64,000 bases of DNA from Gammaproteobacteria bacterium. GTDB lineage: Bacteria > Pseudomonadota > Gammaproteobacteria > Steroidobacterales > Steroidobacteraceae. The stretch is from positions 1-64,000 of the forward strand of contig SCUD01000158.1 of the NCBI GenBank assembly GCA_004297335.1. Reading direction: 5' to 3'. The stretch's first letter is position 1; each line of letters begins with the position of its first letter. The notes under the pieces were generated by a model that worked only from the letters and a program-made list of their open reading frames with translations, ran no database searches and was not told where the DNA came from. Below, one piece after another: positions 38,021 to 46,846 of this stretch. Made by a program: the position numbers and the translations under genes.

Positions 38021-38611
38021 ATGGCTGACGACGCACGCGCCGTCCTGCGGCGGAAGCTGCGGGAGGCGCGCCGCGCCGTCGCGGCCACGGCGCGCGCCGC
38101 CGCGGCCATTGCGCTCGATGCGCAGCTCGCCCGCCTCGGCCTGCCGCGCCCGCGCTCGCGCATCGCCGCCTACCTGCCGATCGACGGCGAAATCGATCCA
38201 TCCCTCGTGCTGTGCCGCGCGCGTGCGCTCGGCTGCGAGATCCACCTGCCGGTGATTACCGACTTCCGGCGCCGGCAGATGCGCCTGGTGCCGGAGGCGG
38301 GCACCCGTCACTCCCCCGCAGCGGGCGATGCCGCCCGCTGGCTGGACCTGGTGCTGGTGCCACTGGTCGGCTTCGACGCACAGGGCAACCGCCTCGGCAT
38401 GGGCGCCGGTTTCTACGACCGGCATTTCGCCTTCCTGCGCCACCGCCGGTACTGGCAGCGGCCGCGGCTGCTGGGCCTCGGCTTCGAACTGCAACGCGTC
38501 GACGCGCTCACCCCCGCGCCACACGACGTGCCGCTGTGGGGCATCGCCACCGACGGCGGCATCTACGGCGCCGCGGCACGGCAATTGCTGCCAGGCCCTG
38601 CGGGCCCATGA
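38021..38611 (+). CDS. fau: 5-formyltetrahydrofolate cyclo-ligase
   Basis: This 196-residue enzyme converts 5-formyl-THF to 5,10-methenyl-THF using ATP. Hallmarks are RIAAYLPIDGEIDPS (about residues 47-61), DLVLVPLVGFDAQGNRLGMG and GAGFYDRHFAFL. I use the ATG at 38021 just after the 6S RNA; a TTG two codons earlier is unlikely. Link with the folate-using glycine cleavage system in this window is metabolic only. The end overlaps the EVE gene as ATGA. Confidence 0.93.
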   Translation: MADDARAVLRRKLREARRAVAATARAAAAIALDAQLARLGLPRPRSRIAAYLPIDGEIDPSLVLCRARALGCEIHLPVITDFRRRQMRLVPEAGTRHSPAAGDAARWLDLVLVPLVGFDAQGNRLGMGAGFYDRHFAFLRHRRYWQRPRLLGLGFELQRVDALTPAPHDVPLWGIATDGGIYGAAARQLLPGPAGP

Positions 38612-39039
38612 ACTACTGGCTGATGAAATCCGAGCCGGCCGTCTTCGGCATCGACGCGCTCGCCGCGGCGCCGCGCCAGACCACCGCCTGGGACGGCGTC
38701 CGCAATTACCAGGTGCGCAATCTCCTGCGCGACGACTTTCGCCGCGGCGACCGCGCCTTCTTCTGGCACTCGAGCTGCGCCGTGCCTGGCATCTACGGCT
38801 CGCTGCGCGTCGTGCGGGGCGGCTATCCGGAACCAGCGGAGCCGCGCTGGTATCAGGTGGACGTGCGCCTGCTGCGCAGGTTCGCGCGCCCGGTGACGCT
38901 CTCGATGCTGCGCCAGCACGCCGATGGATCACTCCGTGATCTCTGCGTGCTGCGACGTGGCAACCGACTGTCGATCACGCCGGTCACCTCCGGACAATGG
39001 CATCGCATTCTCGAACTCGCCGACCACTCCACTGGCTGA
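38608..39039 (+). CDS. EVE-domain protein
   Basis: This 143-residue protein consists of one EVE domain (PUA/ASCH-like fold). The start MNYWLMKSEP and W-D-G-V-R-N-Y-Q-V-R-N are diagnostic of this family, whose members are thought to bind modified bases in DNA or RNA. No catalytic residues are known. It overlaps fau by 4 bp, a pairing seen in other gammaproteobacteria. Confidence 0.88.
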   Translation: MNYWLMKSEPAVFGIDALAAAPRQTTAWDGVRNYQVRNLLRDDFRRGDRAFFWHSSCAVPGIYGSLRVVRGGYPEPAEPRWYQVDVRLLRRFARPVTLSMLRQHADGSLRDLCVLRRGNRLSITPVTSGQWHRILELADHSTG

Positions 39040-39207
39040 TCGGCATTTCGCCCGGGAAAACCTGCTGTTTGCGGCATTGTCGCCAGTGCGCCTCCACGCG
39101 GCCCGGAGCAGCGCAGCAGCACTGCTCGCGAGCACTGCCAGCGGCAGGCGCGGTCTCCCTGCGGCACCGCACGCGACGGCGCAGTGCGCGCACCTCCTAC
39201 CCCTTGC

Positions 39208-39235
39208 TTGCAATCCCGTCAAGCATGTATATACT
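39208..39235 (+). promoter_or_regulatory. Candidate promoter for the lysine-rich mini-gene and rpiA leader
   Basis: TTGCAA (39208-39213) and TATACT (39230-39235) are 16 bp apart, giving transcription start near 39242. The AT content stands out against the surroundings. It is the only convincing promoter seen between the EVE gene and rpiA; the rest of 39040-39207 shows nothing beyond a perfect TGCTCGCGAGCA palindrome. Confidence 0.55.
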
Positions 39236-39269
39236 CCAATCCCGGATTAACCCGACATGGAGACCTAAC

Positions 39270-39329
39270 ATGGCGACGAAGAAAAAGGCTGCGAAGAAGG
39301 GCAAGAAGAAGGCTGCGAAGAAGAAGTAA
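39270..39329 (+). CDS. 19-residue lysine/alanine-rich peptide
   Basis: ATG at 39270 opens [19 protein letters not shown] and stops at TAA: 11 lysines in 19 residues. The composition matches the histone-H1-like or AlgP-like basic tails of proteobacterial DNA-binding proteins, but with no other domain. A good promoter lies 35 bp upstream, and AGACCTAAC precedes the ATG without a strong Shine-Dalgarno. It could be a real basic nucleic-acid-binding peptide or a leader peptide, because an intrinsic terminator follows at 39404-39430 before rpiA. Confidence 0.55.
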   Translation: MATKKKAAKKGKKKAAKKK

Positions 39330-39403
39330 GCCCTTCGGCAGTCGAAGCGGCGGTCGGATGACCACAAGTCCTCCGGCCGCCGGTTCCGAAAGTGCTGAGA
39401 CTG

Positions 39404-39430
39404 TGCCCGCGAAAGCGGGCATAGTTTTTT
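39404..39430 (+). terminator. Intrinsic terminator upstream of rpiA
   Basis: TGCCCGC (39404-39410), loop GAAA, GCGGGCA (39415-39421), then TAGTTTTTT. It ends 14 bp before the rpiA ATG and directly abuts the GGGAGG ribosome-binding site. It either ends the mini-gene transcript or acts as an attenuator for rpiA. Confidence 0.85.
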
Positions 39431-39444
39431 CCGGGAGGCGCACG

Positions 39445-40104
39445 ATGGATGCCGATGCGAAGAAACGCGCCGCTGCAATCGCAGCGCTGGCCCTGGTCGA
39501 GGACGGCACCTTTGTCGGTGTCGGCACCGGTTCCACGGTCAATCACTTCATCGATGCACTGGCCGCGCGGCGGCGGCACATTGCCGGTGCCGTCGCCTCC
39601 TCCGAGGCCAGTGCCAGCCGGCTGCGCGCGGCGGGTATCGAACTCGCCGCCCTGAACGACACCGGCGACCTGCCGCTGTACGTCGACGGCGCCGACGAGG
39701 CGACCCGGCACCTGCAGCTCCTCAAGGGCGGCGGCGGCGCACTGACCCGCGAGAAGATCCTGGCCGCTGCCAGCCGCAGGTTCGTCTGCATCATCGACGA
39801 CTCGAAGCTGGTGCCAGTGCTGGGTCGTTTTCCGCTGCCGGTCGAGGTGATCCCGATGGCCCGTTCGCTGGTGGCACGGAAGCTGGTGCGGCTCGGCGGC
39901 CAGCCGGTCTACCGCGAGGGCTTCACCACGGACAACGGCAACGTGATCCTCGACGTGCACAACCTCAGGATTACCGATCCGGCGGCGCTCGAGGCCGAGA
40001 TCGGATTGCTGCCGGGCGTCGTCTGCGTCGGGCTGTTCGCGCGGCGCCCCGCCGACCAGCTGCTGGTCGCTGGCGCGCAGGGCGTGCAGACGATCACCCG
40101 CTGA
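39445..40104 (+). CDS. rpiA: Ribose-5-phosphate isomerase A
   Basis: This 219-residue enzyme interconverts ribose-5-phosphate and ribulose-5-phosphate. Family motifs are [17 protein letters not shown] (residues 24-40), [20 protein letters not shown] with catalytic acids, IIDDSKLV and [20 protein letters not shown] precedes the ATG at 39445. The terminator immediately upstream makes its expression depend on read-through or on an unseen promoter. The long double hairpin element begins 52 bp after its stop. rpe, the partner epimerase, lies at 42947-43618. Confidence 0.94.
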   Translation: MDADAKKRAAAIAALALVEDGTFVGVGTGSTVNHFIDALAARRRHIAGAVASSEASASRLRAAGIELAALNDTGDLPLYVDGADEATRHLQLLKGGGGALTREKILAAASRRFVCIIDDSKLVPVLGRFPLPVEVIPMARSLVARKLVRLGGQPVYREGFTTDNGNVILDVHNLRITDPAALEAEIGLLPGVVCVGLFARRPADQLLVAGAQGVQTITR

Positions 40105-40156
40105 CCCGCCGGCGCGGCCGCTGGCAGTGCTGCGGGCCGGGGCGGCGGGAACAGTC

Positions 40157-40377
40157 GGCGGGACTGCGCCGGGCTGGCGAGACCCGCGCTCGTTCGCTCA
40201 ACCGATCCTGAATTCGCTCACTCGCGGGGTCTCGCCAGCCCGGCGCAGTCCCGCCCGCATGGCTGCAGCTCCGGCCGCAACATCACACGGCGCGGGCGAG
40301 GCCGCCGGGGGCCCGCGAGCAAACTCGTAAGTTCGGACGGAGTTTGCGAGCGGGCCCCCGGCGGTCTCGCCCGCGCC
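40157..40377 (+). repeat. Double-hairpin repeat element, copy A
   Basis: Stem I pairs 40157-40188 with 40223-40255 (32 bp, one bulged G) around a 34-nt loop holding CTCGTTCGCTCAA and GATCCTGAATTCGCTCAC. A mini-hairpin follows at 40265-40278 with a TCCG tetraloop. Stem II pairs 40289-40326 with 40340-40377 around a 13-nt loop beginning GTAAGTTCGG, with one G-T wobble and a tandem G-A mismatch at 40317-40318/40348-40349. It fills most of the 344-bp space between rpiA and tRNA-Gln. No ORF of credible coding character lies inside. Copy B is at 50721-50935. Repeat status is certain; function is unknown. Confidence 0.9.
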
Positions 40378-40413
40378 GCGGGACATCCGCGCGCCGCGGC
40401 GCCCAGGAATGCA

Positions 40414-40439
40414 GAAGGCCGACCTCGCGGCCGGCCTTC
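40414..40439 (-). terminator. Hairpin downstream of tRNA-Gln, possible terminator or processing site
   Basis: GAAGGCCG (40414-40421) pairs with CGGCCTTC (40432-40439), 9 bp past the tRNA 3' end on the minus strand. The sequence after it is not T-rich, so termination is weakly supported. Confidence 0.35.
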
Positions 40440-40448
40440 GTGTGGTGT

Positions 40449-40522
40449 TGGCTGGGGGACTAGGATTCGAACCTAGGTTGACGGAGTCAGAGTCCGTAGT
40501 CCTACCGCTAGACGATCCCCCA
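40449..40522 (-). tRNA. tRNA-Gln (anticodon CTG)
   Basis: A full 74-nt cloverleaf reads on the minus strand: acceptor TGGGGGA pairs with TCCCCCA, D arm TCTAGCGGTAGGA, anticodon stem ACGGA/TCCGT with loop CTCTGAC giving anticodon CTG, T loop GGTTCGAATCC, discriminator G and encoded CCA. It lies only 16 bp after rpsI in the same direction, so it is probably cut from the rplM-rpsI transcript. Confidence 0.95.
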
Positions 40523-40538
40523 AATCCGGAATCGTGAC

Positions 40539-40931
40539 TCAGCGCTTGCTGTACTGCGTCCCGCGACGGGCCTTGCGCCGCCCGACCTTCTTGCGCTCCA
40601 CCTCGCGGGCATCGCGGGTCACGAAACCAGCATCGCGCAGCGCCTTGCGCAGCGTCTCGTCGTAGCGCAGCAATGCGCGGGTGATGCCGTGGCGGATCGC
40701 GCCGGCCTGGCCCGTGACACCGCCGCCGTCCACGCTCACACTGACGTCGAAGCGATCCGTCATGTGGACGAGTTCCAGTGGCTGCCGCACGATCATCCGC
40801 GCGGTCTTGCGACCGAAGAATTCATCGAGCGGGCGGCCGTTGACGCTGATCGCGCCCTTGCCGGGCTTCAGGAAGACCCGGGCCGCAGCCGTCTTGCGCC
40901 GGCCAGTGCCGTAGAGATCATTCGTAATCAT
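40539..40931 (-). CDS. rpsI: 30S ribosomal protein S9
   Basis: This 130-residue protein matches uS9: [20 protein letters not shown] near residues 7-26, INGRPLD-type segment [11 protein letters not shown] and the basic C-terminal tail ending QYSKR, which reaches the ribosomal P site. It follows rplM by 23 bp, the universal order, and is trailed by tRNA-Gln. Confidence 0.97.
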   Translation of the reverse strand: MITNDLYGTGRRKTAAARVFLKPGKGAISVNGRPLDEFFGRKTARMIVRQPLELVHMTDRFDVSVSVDGGGVTGQAGAIRHGITRALLRYDETLRKALRDAGFVTRDAREVERKKVGRRKARRGTQYSKR

Positions 40932-40954
40932 CGGTAATCCTGTCCTGTTGCAGC

Positions 40955-41386
40955 TCAGGCGAGCTCGAGCGGCTGCGGCTGCTGCGCGGCATGCGGGTGC
41001 GCGGGCCCCGCGAACACATGCAGCTTCCGGTACATCTGCCGACCCAGAATCGTCTTGGGCAACATGCCCTTGACCGCGTATTCGATCGCCCGCTCCGGAT
41101 GCTCGGCCAGCAGCTTGCCGAGTGCGATCGTCTTCAGGCCACCCAGGCGCCCGGTATGGTGGTGGTATTCCTTGTCCCGCAGCTTGTTGCCGGTCACCGC
41201 GACCTTCTCCGCGTTGACCACCACGATGTGATCACCGCAATCGATGTGCGGGCTGTAGACCGGCTTATGCTTGCCGCGCAGTCGGAATGCGACGGCCGAG
41301 GCCAGCCGACCCAGCGTCTTGCCGGATGCGTCCACTACATACCAGTTGCGCTCATCGCGCTCCGGCTTCGGAAAAACCGTCTTCAT
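40955..41386 (-). CDS. rplM: 50S ribosomal protein L13
   Basis: This 143-residue protein matches uL13: [19 protein letters not shown] (residues 15-33), [28 protein letters not shown] and [19 protein letters not shown]. The ATG at 41386 gives the standard N terminus and is preceded by a good promoter. rplM-rpsI form an operon; in E. coli, L13 represses it translationally. Confidence 0.97.
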   Translation of the reverse strand: MKTVFPKPERDERNWYVVDASGKTLGRLASAVAFRLRGKHKPVYSPHIDCGDHIVVVNAEKVAVTGNKLRDKEYHHHTGRLGGLKTIALGKLLAEHPERAIEYAVKGMLPKTILGRQMYRKLHVFAGPAHPHAAQQPQPLELA

Positions 41387-41429
41387 CTTGGGGCCCCAGG
41401 GAAGGGTCAGGTGCTGGAAAAGGCCGGCA

Positions 41430-41458
41430 AGTTTAATGAAGATGGCCCGCCAATGCAA
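41430..41458 (-). promoter_or_regulatory. Promoter of the rplM-rpsI operon
   Basis: On the minus strand TTGCAT (41458-41453) and TAAACT (41435-41430) are exactly 17 bp apart, putting the start near 41423, about 37 bp before the rplM ATG. Both boxes match consensus at four of six positions. Confidence 0.6.
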
Positions 41459-41510
41459 AGGCCGTGCGAGCGGGCGCAAGTCCTTGCCGGGACAGGGGAA
41501 GCGGTCCCTA

Positions 41511-41516
41511 TATAAT
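41511..41516 (+). promoter_or_regulatory. TATAAT -10 box close to the coq7 start
   Basis: A perfect TATAAT lies only 9 bp before the coq7 ATG at 41526. If used, transcription would begin within a few bases of the start codon, giving a leaderless or near-leaderless mRNA. No matching -35 at normal spacing was found; TTGCCG is 21 bp upstream. Confidence 0.45.
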
Positions 41517-41525
41517 GTCTGCCGG

Positions 41526-42167
41526 ATGGACGCCCGGCAGTTATCGCCACTGGATCGCCTGCTCGAGGTGGCCAACGATGCGCTGCGGACGGGCTTTGCC
41601 CGGCTTCCGGCCCGTCGCCCGCCTCCGGAATCCGCAGCCCGGGACCTGCCGGCGGCCGGCCCGCGCCGCCGGGAGGCGGCCCGGCTGATGCGCGTCAATC
41701 ACGCCGGTGAGGTCGCAGCCCAGGGACTCTACAGTGGCCACGCCCTGACCGCGCGGACACCCGGCACCCGGGATCTCCTGCACCGCGCGGCGGCCGAGGA
41801 AGCCGATCACCTGGCCTGGTGCCGCGAACGCCTGGCCGAACTCGGGAGCCGGAGCAGCCTCCTCGATCCGGTCTGGTATGGAGCCTCGTTCATGATCGGC
41901 GCGCTGGCGGGCCTCGCTGGCGACCCGGTCGGCCTTGGCTTCGTCGCCGAGACTGAACGCCAGGTCGAGGGTCACCTGGACCGTCATCTGGTGGCGCTGC
42001 CCGCGGCAGACCGGCGCAGCCGCGCCATTGTCGCCAGCATGAAGGCGGATGAGATCGCCCATGCCGAGGCGGCCCGGCGCGCTGGTGCAATCCCGCTGCC
42101 GCGGCCAGCCGTCATGCTGATGGGCCTCTGCGCGCGTATCATGACCGGCACGGCGCGCTGGATCTGA
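41526..42167 (+). CDS. coq7: 2-polyprenyl-3-methyl-6-methoxy-1,4-benzoquinone monooxygenase (Coq7)
   Basis: This 213-residue di-iron hydroxylase performs the C6 hydroxylation of ubiquinone biosynthesis. It replaces the flavoenzyme UbiF of E. coli. Iron ligands are visible: [13 protein letters not shown] (Glu), EEADHLAWC (Glu and His), [10 protein letters not shown] (Glu) and DEIAHAEAA (Glu and His). The family start [20 protein letters not shown] supports the ATG at 41526 despite no Shine-Dalgarno. The divergent rplM shares the upstream region. Confidence 0.93.
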   Translation: MDARQLSPLDRLLEVANDALRTGFARLPARRPPPESAARDLPAAGPRRREAARLMRVNHAGEVAAQGLYSGHALTARTPGTRDLLHRAAAEEADHLAWCRERLAELGSRSSLLDPVWYGASFMIGALAGLAGDPVGLGFVAETERQVEGHLDRHLVALPAADRRSRAIVASMKADEIAHAEAARRAGAIPLPRPAVMLMGLCARIMTGTARWI

Positions 42168-42200
42168 TCACTAGATTATGTCCTGCGGCAGGCGCGGCCC

Positions 42201-42206
42201 TATAAT
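42201..42206 (+). promoter_or_regulatory. TATAAT -10 box for the crp/clp gene
   Basis: A perfect TATAAT lies 48 bp before the crp ATG and 33 bp after coq7. The -35 is not clear; TTATGT at 42176-42181 is 19 bp upstream. Activator dependence or autoregulation is possible but no CRP half-sites were recognised. Confidence 0.5.
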
Positions 42207-42254
42207 GCCGTGCGCCGTTGGAACAACAAGGTCGTCCATCCCCCGGGGAGCAGC

Positions 42255-42950
42255 ATGGAACCCACGTCCACCCAGATCAACGAGATCCCGGCCATCAACC
42301 GCTTCCTGGGGTACTGCCGGGTACGTACGGTGCCCTCGCGCACCGTCCTGATCCACGCCGGAGACCTGCCGGACGTCCTCTACTACATCATCCGTGGTTC
42401 GGTCGAGGTGATGATCGAGGACGAGGAAGGCAACGAAATGGTGCTGGCCTACCTCAACAAGGGCCAGTTCTTCGGTGAGATGGGCCTGTTCTCCGACAGC
42501 CAGCAGCGCAGTGCCTGGGTACGTACGCGCACGCAATGCGAACTCGCCGAGATGACTTACCCGCGCTTCCGCCAGGTGGCGGCCGAGAGCCCGGGGCTCG
42601 TGTTCGAACTCGCCACCCAGCTGGCGACGCGCCTGGACCGCACCAACCGCAAGCTCGGTGACCTGGCCTTCGTCGACGTCACCGGCCGCATCGCCCACGC
42701 GATCATGGACCTGTGCGGCGAGCCCGACGCGATGACGCACCCACAGGGCATGCAGATCAAGGTCAGCCGCCAGGAGCTCTCCCGGCTGGTCGGCTGCTCG
42801 CGCGAGATGGCGGGTCGGGTCCTGAAGGTACTCGAGGAACAGGGCCTGCTGACCGCGCGCGGCAAGACCATCGTCGTATTCGGTGCTCGGCCACGGATGA
42901 AGACCCGGCCGGCGGCCGATCTCAGCCGTCCGGTGCCGGCAGCCCGCTAG
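42255..42950 (+). CDS. crp: Crp/Clp-type global transcription regulator
   Basis: This 231-residue protein has an N-terminal cyclic-nucleotide domain ([40 protein letters not shown] with phosphate-binding Arg-Ser) and a C-terminal helix-turn-helix ([25 protein letters not shown]). The ribose/base contact that is Thr-Ser in E. coli reads Thr-Asn in DRTNRK. Xanthomonas Clp proteins of this type respond to c-di-GMP instead of cAMP, so the ligand is open; a GGDEF/EAL protein is encoded in this window. ATG 42255 matches family length. The 3' end overlaps convergent rpe by 4 bp. Confidence 0.9.
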   Translation: MEPTSTQINEIPAINRFLGYCRVRTVPSRTVLIHAGDLPDVLYYIIRGSVEVMIEDEEGNEMVLAYLNKGQFFGEMGLFSDSQQRSAWVRTRTQCELAEMTYPRFRQVAAESPGLVFELATQLATRLDRTNRKLGDLAFVDVTGRIAHAIMDLCGEPDAMTHPQGMQIKVSRQELSRLVGCSREMAGRVLKVLEEQGLLTARGKTIVVFGARPRMKTRPAADLSRPVPAAR

Positions 42951-43618
42951 CGCGCGGCAGCGATCGCCGCGCGCAGCGCGCGGATCGTTGCCGCGTAGTC
43001 GGTGGTGCCAAAGATCGCGCTGCCGGCAACAAAAGTGTCCGCTCCCGCGCGGGCGATGCCGCCAATGTTGTCGAGCTTCACACCACCGTCGACCTCAAGG
43101 CGCACCGCGCGCCCGCTCGCGTCGATCAGCCGGCGCGCCTGGGCGAGCTTGTCGAGCACCGACGGGATGAACTCCTGGCCGGCGAAGCCGGGATTGACCG
43201 ACATCAGCAGCAGCAGGTCGATCGACCCCAGCGCGTGATCCAGCCAGCTGAGCGGCGTCGCGGGATTCAGCACGAGCCCGGGCCGGCAGCCGGAGTCGCG
43301 GATCAGCCGGATCGTCCGATCGACATGCCGGCTGGCCTCGGGATGAAAGCTGATGCAGGTCGCGCCGGCCGCGGCGAACTCCGGCACCAGGCCATCCACT
43401 GGTTCCACCATCAGGTGCACGTCGATCGGCGCCTGCACGCCATGCCGGCGCAGGGCCCGGCAGACCAGCGGGCCGACGGTCAGGTTCGGCACGTAGTGGT
43501 TGTCCATCACATCGAAGTGGATCCAGTCCGCACCGGCCGCGAGGACCGCGTCCACGTCTGCGCCGAGGCGCGCGAAATCGGCGGACAGGATGGACGGGGC
43601 AATGACCGGTGGCTGCAT
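42947..43618 (-). CDS. rpe: Ribulose-phosphate 3-epimerase
   Basis: This 223-residue TIM-barrel enzyme converts ribulose-5-phosphate to xylulose-5-phosphate. Hallmarks are [14 protein letters not shown] (residues 6-19), [17 protein letters not shown] (metal and catalytic residues), [27 protein letters not shown] and AGSAIFG. With rpiA nearby it completes the non-oxidative pentose-phosphate isomerisations. Confidence 0.96.
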   Translation of the reverse strand: MQPPVIAPSILSADFARLGADVDAVLAAGADWIHFDVMDNHYVPNLTVGPLVCRALRRHGVQAPIDVHLMVEPVDGLVPEFAAAGATCISFHPEASRHVDRTIRLIRDSGCRPGLVLNPATPLSWLDHALGSIDLLLLMSVNPGFAGQEFIPSVLDKLAQARRLIDASGRAVRLEVDGGVKLDNIGGIARAGADTFVAGSAIFGTTDYAATIRALRAAIAAAR

Positions 43619-43672
43619 CGGCGGACTCCAGCGCCAGGACGCGCTACTGTAACCGAGCCGGTGCGGGGCCGC

Positions 43673-44491
43673 TCAGCGCAAGCCGCGCGACTCACGAATC
43701 CGTTCCCAGGCCGCCTGGATGGACTGGGTCTTCTGCTTGGCCACCTCGAGCAGCGACTCCGGCAGGCCCCGGGCGACCAGTTTGTCCGGGTGATTCTGGC
43801 TCATCTGCCGCCGGTACGCGCGCTTGACCTCGGCATCGCTCGCGGTACGCGGAACGCCAAGGATTTCGTAGGCCTCGGCCAGCGCGTTCGCACCGCCGGC
43901 AGCATGGGGTCCCGCACCGCCTCGCTGCCCCCGGCCGCCAGCGTATCCGCCGCCGAATCCCTGCAGGCGCAGCACGGTCTCCAGATGCGCGAATTCCAGG
44001 GCATTGCAGCCGAGGGCCTGCGCGATCGCCAGCAACGTGGTCCGTGTCGGGCCCTGCATGCCGTCGCCCATCAGCGCAGCGCGCATCTGGATCTCGAGGA
44101 ACATCGCCAGCAGGTCGCGACGGCCGGCGCAGGCAGTGCGCAGCTCCGTGAGTACGGCATCGCGGTCGAAGTCACCCAGCTTGCCGGACGAAAAGAAACC
44201 GATCGCGGCCCGGGTATCGGCCTCGCCGAGGCGGAACTGCCGGAAGATCTCACGGGCGGCGGCGATGTCCCGCTCCGAGACCCGGCCGTCGGCCTTGGCG
44301 ACGTGGCCCATCACCGCAAACGTGCTCCGGAAGAAGATCACGCGGACCGCCACCGCATCGATCGCTCCCGCACGGCCCGCGGCCCCGCGGTCGAACAGAT
44401 GGCCGATGACCAGGCCGACGAGTACGCCGAATGGCCCGCGCGTCAGCAGGTACCCGACCAGACCGCCCACCAGCTTACCGAGCCAGCCCAT
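43673..44491 (-). CDS. djlA: DnaJ-like membrane co-chaperone DjlA
   Basis: This 272-residue protein has an N-terminal glycine-rich membrane helix (about residues 5-32), a TerB-like helical domain (about 50-170), a glycine-rich linker ([13 protein letters not shown]) and a C-terminal J domain (about 203-270) with the HPD motif in [11 protein letters not shown]. This order is that of DjlA, which recruits DnaK at the inner membrane. The ATG at 44491 is convincing. It is divergent from purC. Confidence 0.92.
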   Translation of the reverse strand: MGWLGKLVGGLVGYLLTRGPFGVLVGLVIGHLFDRGAAGRAGAIDAVAVRVIFFRSTFAVMGHVAKADGRVSERDIAAAREIFRQFRLGEADTRAAIGFFSSGKLGDFDRDAVLTELRTACAGRRDLLAMFLEIQMRAALMGDGMQGPTRTTLLAIAQALGCNALEFAHLETVLRLQGFGGGYAGGRGQRGGAGPHAAGGANALAEAYEILGVPRTASDAEVKRAYRRQMSQNHPDKLVARGLPESLLEVAKQKTQSIQAAWERIRESRGLR

Positions 44492-44574
44492 TGCCCTTCC
44501 TTGACCGCGGTTCGCGGCCGCTGCAAGATTCCGCGCCTGCGCGCGCCCGCCATCCTAGCAAGAGCCCTGCACCG

Positions 44575-45462
44575 ATGAACGCCAGCCCCGTTTTCGAGAC
44601 CCGGCTTACCGGCCTGACCCTGCTGCACCGTGGCAAGGTGCGCGACAACTACGCGCTCGACGACGAGCGCCTGCTGATCGTCGCCACCGATCGCCTCTCG
44701 GCCTTCGACGTCGTGCTGCCGGACCCGATCCCCGGCAAGGGCCAGGTACTGACCGCGATCTCGGACTTCTGGTTTGCGCGGACGCGGCACATCGTGCGCA
44801 ACCACCTGAGCGGCGAACCGCTGGCGAAGTACGTTGCCGACCCGGCCGAGCGCGCGATGCTCGAGGGCCGCGCGGTCGTCGTCGAGCGCCTGCGGCCGTT
44901 GCCGATCGAGGCAGTCGTGCGCGGTTACCTGATCGGCTCTGGCTGGAAGGACTATCAGCGCCAGGGCACGGTGTGCGGAATTGCACTGCCTGCGGGGCTC
45001 CGGCAGGCGGCACGGTTGCCGCAGCCGATCTACACGCCCTCGAGCAAGGCGCCGGCGGGCGCACACGACCAGAACATCAGCTACCCGGAGACCGAGGCAG
45101 TGGTCGGCCCCGCAGCCGCGGCACGGGTACGTGAGCTGGCGCTGGCCCTGTACAGCCATGCCGCTGCCTATGCGCTGACCCGCGGCATCATCATCGCCGA
45201 CACCAAGTTCGAGTTCGGCCTCGACCGGAGCGGCGCGGTCGTGCTGATGGACGAGGCACTGACGCCCGACTCCTCGCGTTTCTGGCCGGTGGACTCGTAC
45301 CGCGAGGGCACGAGCCCGCCGTCCTTCGACAAGCAGTATGTACGCGACTACCTCGAGACCCTCGACTGGAACAAGCGCGCGCCGGGACCCCGGCTGCCGG
45401 CCGAGGTGATCGCGCGCACGGCGGCCAAGTACCGGGAGGCGCTCGAGCGCCTGACCGGCTGA
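44575..45462 (+). CDS. purC: Phosphoribosylaminoimidazole-succinocarboxamide synthase
   Basis: This 295-residue enzyme joins CAIR and aspartate in purine synthesis. Family motifs include [20 protein letters not shown] (about residues 17-36), [42 protein letters not shown] and [10 protein letters not shown]. The length is that of the longer bacterial/yeast type, not the 237-residue E. coli form. ATG 44575 fits; it is separated by 55 bp from yihY. purE is 3.3 kb away. Confidence 0.95.
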   Translation: MNASPVFETRLTGLTLLHRGKVRDNYALDDERLLIVATDRLSAFDVVLPDPIPGKGQVLTAISDFWFARTRHIVRNHLSGEPLAKYVADPAERAMLEGRAVVVERLRPLPIEAVVRGYLIGSGWKDYQRQGTVCGIALPAGLRQAARLPQPIYTPSSKAPAGAHDQNISYPETEAVVGPAAAARVRELALALYSHAAAYALTRGIIIADTKFEFGLDRSGAVVLMDEALTPDSSRFWPVDSYREGTSPPSFDKQYVRDYLETLDWNKRAPGPRLPAEVIARTAAKYREALERLTG

Positions 45463-45517
45463 GCGCGGGACCGACGCCGCGATTGCGGCTCGGGCCTGCC
45501 TGTGACAGGCTCTGCCG

Positions 45518-46834
45518 ATGACGGTGGACCTGGACCCGCGCCGGCGCATCGAGCGCCTGCTGTTCGATGGCGAGCCGCCGGTGCGGTTCGCGCCCGTCGC
45601 CTGGCTGCTCCTGCTGCTGCGCTATCCCTACGCCCTGGTCCGCGACCTGCTGACCGGCGAGCTCAACCTGCGCGCGATGAGCCTCGTGTACACGACGCTG
45701 TTGTCGCTGGTGCCGCTGGTCGCCTTTTCCTTCGCGGTGCTCAAGGGTCTCGGCATACACCGCGACCTCGAGCCGCTGATCTACGAATTCCTGCGCCCGG
45801 TCGGCCCACAGGCCAACGCACTGACCGCGCAGTTCATGACCTTCGTCGAGAACGTGCGGGGCGGCGTGCTGGGATCGATCGGCCTCGCCTTCCTGCTCTA
45901 TACGGTCGTCGCGACGATCCAGAAGCTCGAGGAAGCCTGCAACTTCGCCTGGCACGTGGACCGGCCGCGCTCGCTGATGCGGCGGATCAGCGAATACCTG
46001 AGCCTGATGGTGGTCGGCCCGCTGGTGGTGGCCATTGCGCTGGGCCTGCTCGGTGCCGTCGCCCGGCTCGATGCGCTGCGCTGGCTGACGGAGCACGAAT
46101 TCTTCGGTGGCCTGATCGCCGGGCTCGGCCGTGCCGGCGTCTGGCTGTTCGTGACCGTCGCGCTCACGTTCCTGTACATGTTCGTGCCGAACACACGCGT
46201 ACGCGCGCGCGCGGCGCTCGCCGGCGGCCTCGCGGCCGGCGCGCTGTGGGCGATGAGCGGCGCGCTGTTTGCCGGCATCGTCACGGCCTCGACCCGCATG
46301 GTGGCGATCTACGCCGGCTTTGCGATCTTCCTCGCGGCTCTCATCTGGATCTACCTGAGCTGGATCATCCTGCTGATCGGCGCGCAGCTGTCCTTCTACG
46401 TGCAGAACCCGCGCTACATGCGCGCGGGCCAGGTGCCGGTGCGCCTGACCAGCCGCCTGCGCGAGCGGCTCGCGCTGTCGCTGATGCTGCTCATCGCCCG
46501 CGCCTTCCTGGCCGGGGACAAGCCCTGGCAATTGCGCCGGCTGGCGGAACGGCTGGAAATCGCCGGCTCGGCGCTGTCGCCGGTGATCCAGTCGCTCGAG
46601 CAGGCCGGCCTGCTGACGATGACCGATCGCGAGGAAGTGCTGCCCGCCCGCGATCTCGAGGCGATCGATATCCACGACATCCTGCAGGCCGTGCGTGACG
46701 AGCGGCAATACGAGACCTGGCTGCTCGGTCGGGCCGCGACCGAGCCCGCGGCCGACGCGCTGGCGGACGGAGTCGAAGCGGCGATCCGCGAGCGCACCAG
46801 TGGCCAGACGCTGCGCGAACTCGCGGCCCGCTGA
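45518..46834 (+). CDS. YihY/BrkB-family inner-membrane protein with C-terminal winged helix
   Basis: This 438-residue protein has about six membrane helices between residues 50 and 300; the family segments LNLRAMSLVYTTLLSLVPL and FAIFLAALIWIYLSWIILLIGAQL are clear. A soluble C-terminal region (about 310-400) resembles a winged helix (LRRLAERLEIAGSALSPVIQSLEQAGLL). The family was once called ribonuclease BN in error; the real function is unknown. It ends 12 bp from convergent pmbA. Confidence 0.88.
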   Translation: MTVDLDPRRRIERLLFDGEPPVRFAPVAWLLLLLRYPYALVRDLLTGELNLRAMSLVYTTLLSLVPLVAFSFAVLKGLGIHRDLEPLIYEFLRPVGPQANALTAQFMTFVENVRGGVLGSIGLAFLLYTVVATIQKLEEACNFAWHVDRPRSLMRRISEYLSLMVVGPLVVAIALGLLGAVARLDALRWLTEHEFFGGLIAGLGRAGVWLFVTVALTFLYMFVPNTRVRARAALAGGLAAGALWAMSGALFAGIVTASTRMVAIYAGFAIFLAALIWIYLSWIILLIGAQLSFYVQNPRYMRAGQVPVRLTSRLRERLALSLMLLIARAFLAGDKPWQLRRLAERLEIAGSALSPVIQSLEQAGLLTMTDREEVLPARDLEAIDIHDILQAVRDERQYETWLLGRAATEPAADALADGVEAAIRERTSGQTLRELAAR

Positions 46835-46846
46835 GCCGACCGCCGC

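Noticed and set aside
39040-39207. Possible small gene or RNA between the EVE gene and the rpiA leader
   Set aside because: No frame with coding character, no promoter pair and no T-tailed hairpin was found; only a short perfect palindrome.
40157-40377. Repeat copies as simple bidirectional terminators
   Set aside because: Stems are far longer than needed, no T-tract follows either hairpin, and the loops are conserved, which termination alone would not require. A contribution to termination is not excluded.
40198-40386. 62-codon open frame on the minus strand inside repeat copy A
   Set aside because: It is a by-product of the palindromes: its ends are inverted images of each other, and copy B does not keep it.
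42713-44578. 621-codon open frame on the plus strand
   Set aside because: It spans crp, rpe and djlA in other frames and shows no recognisable domain.
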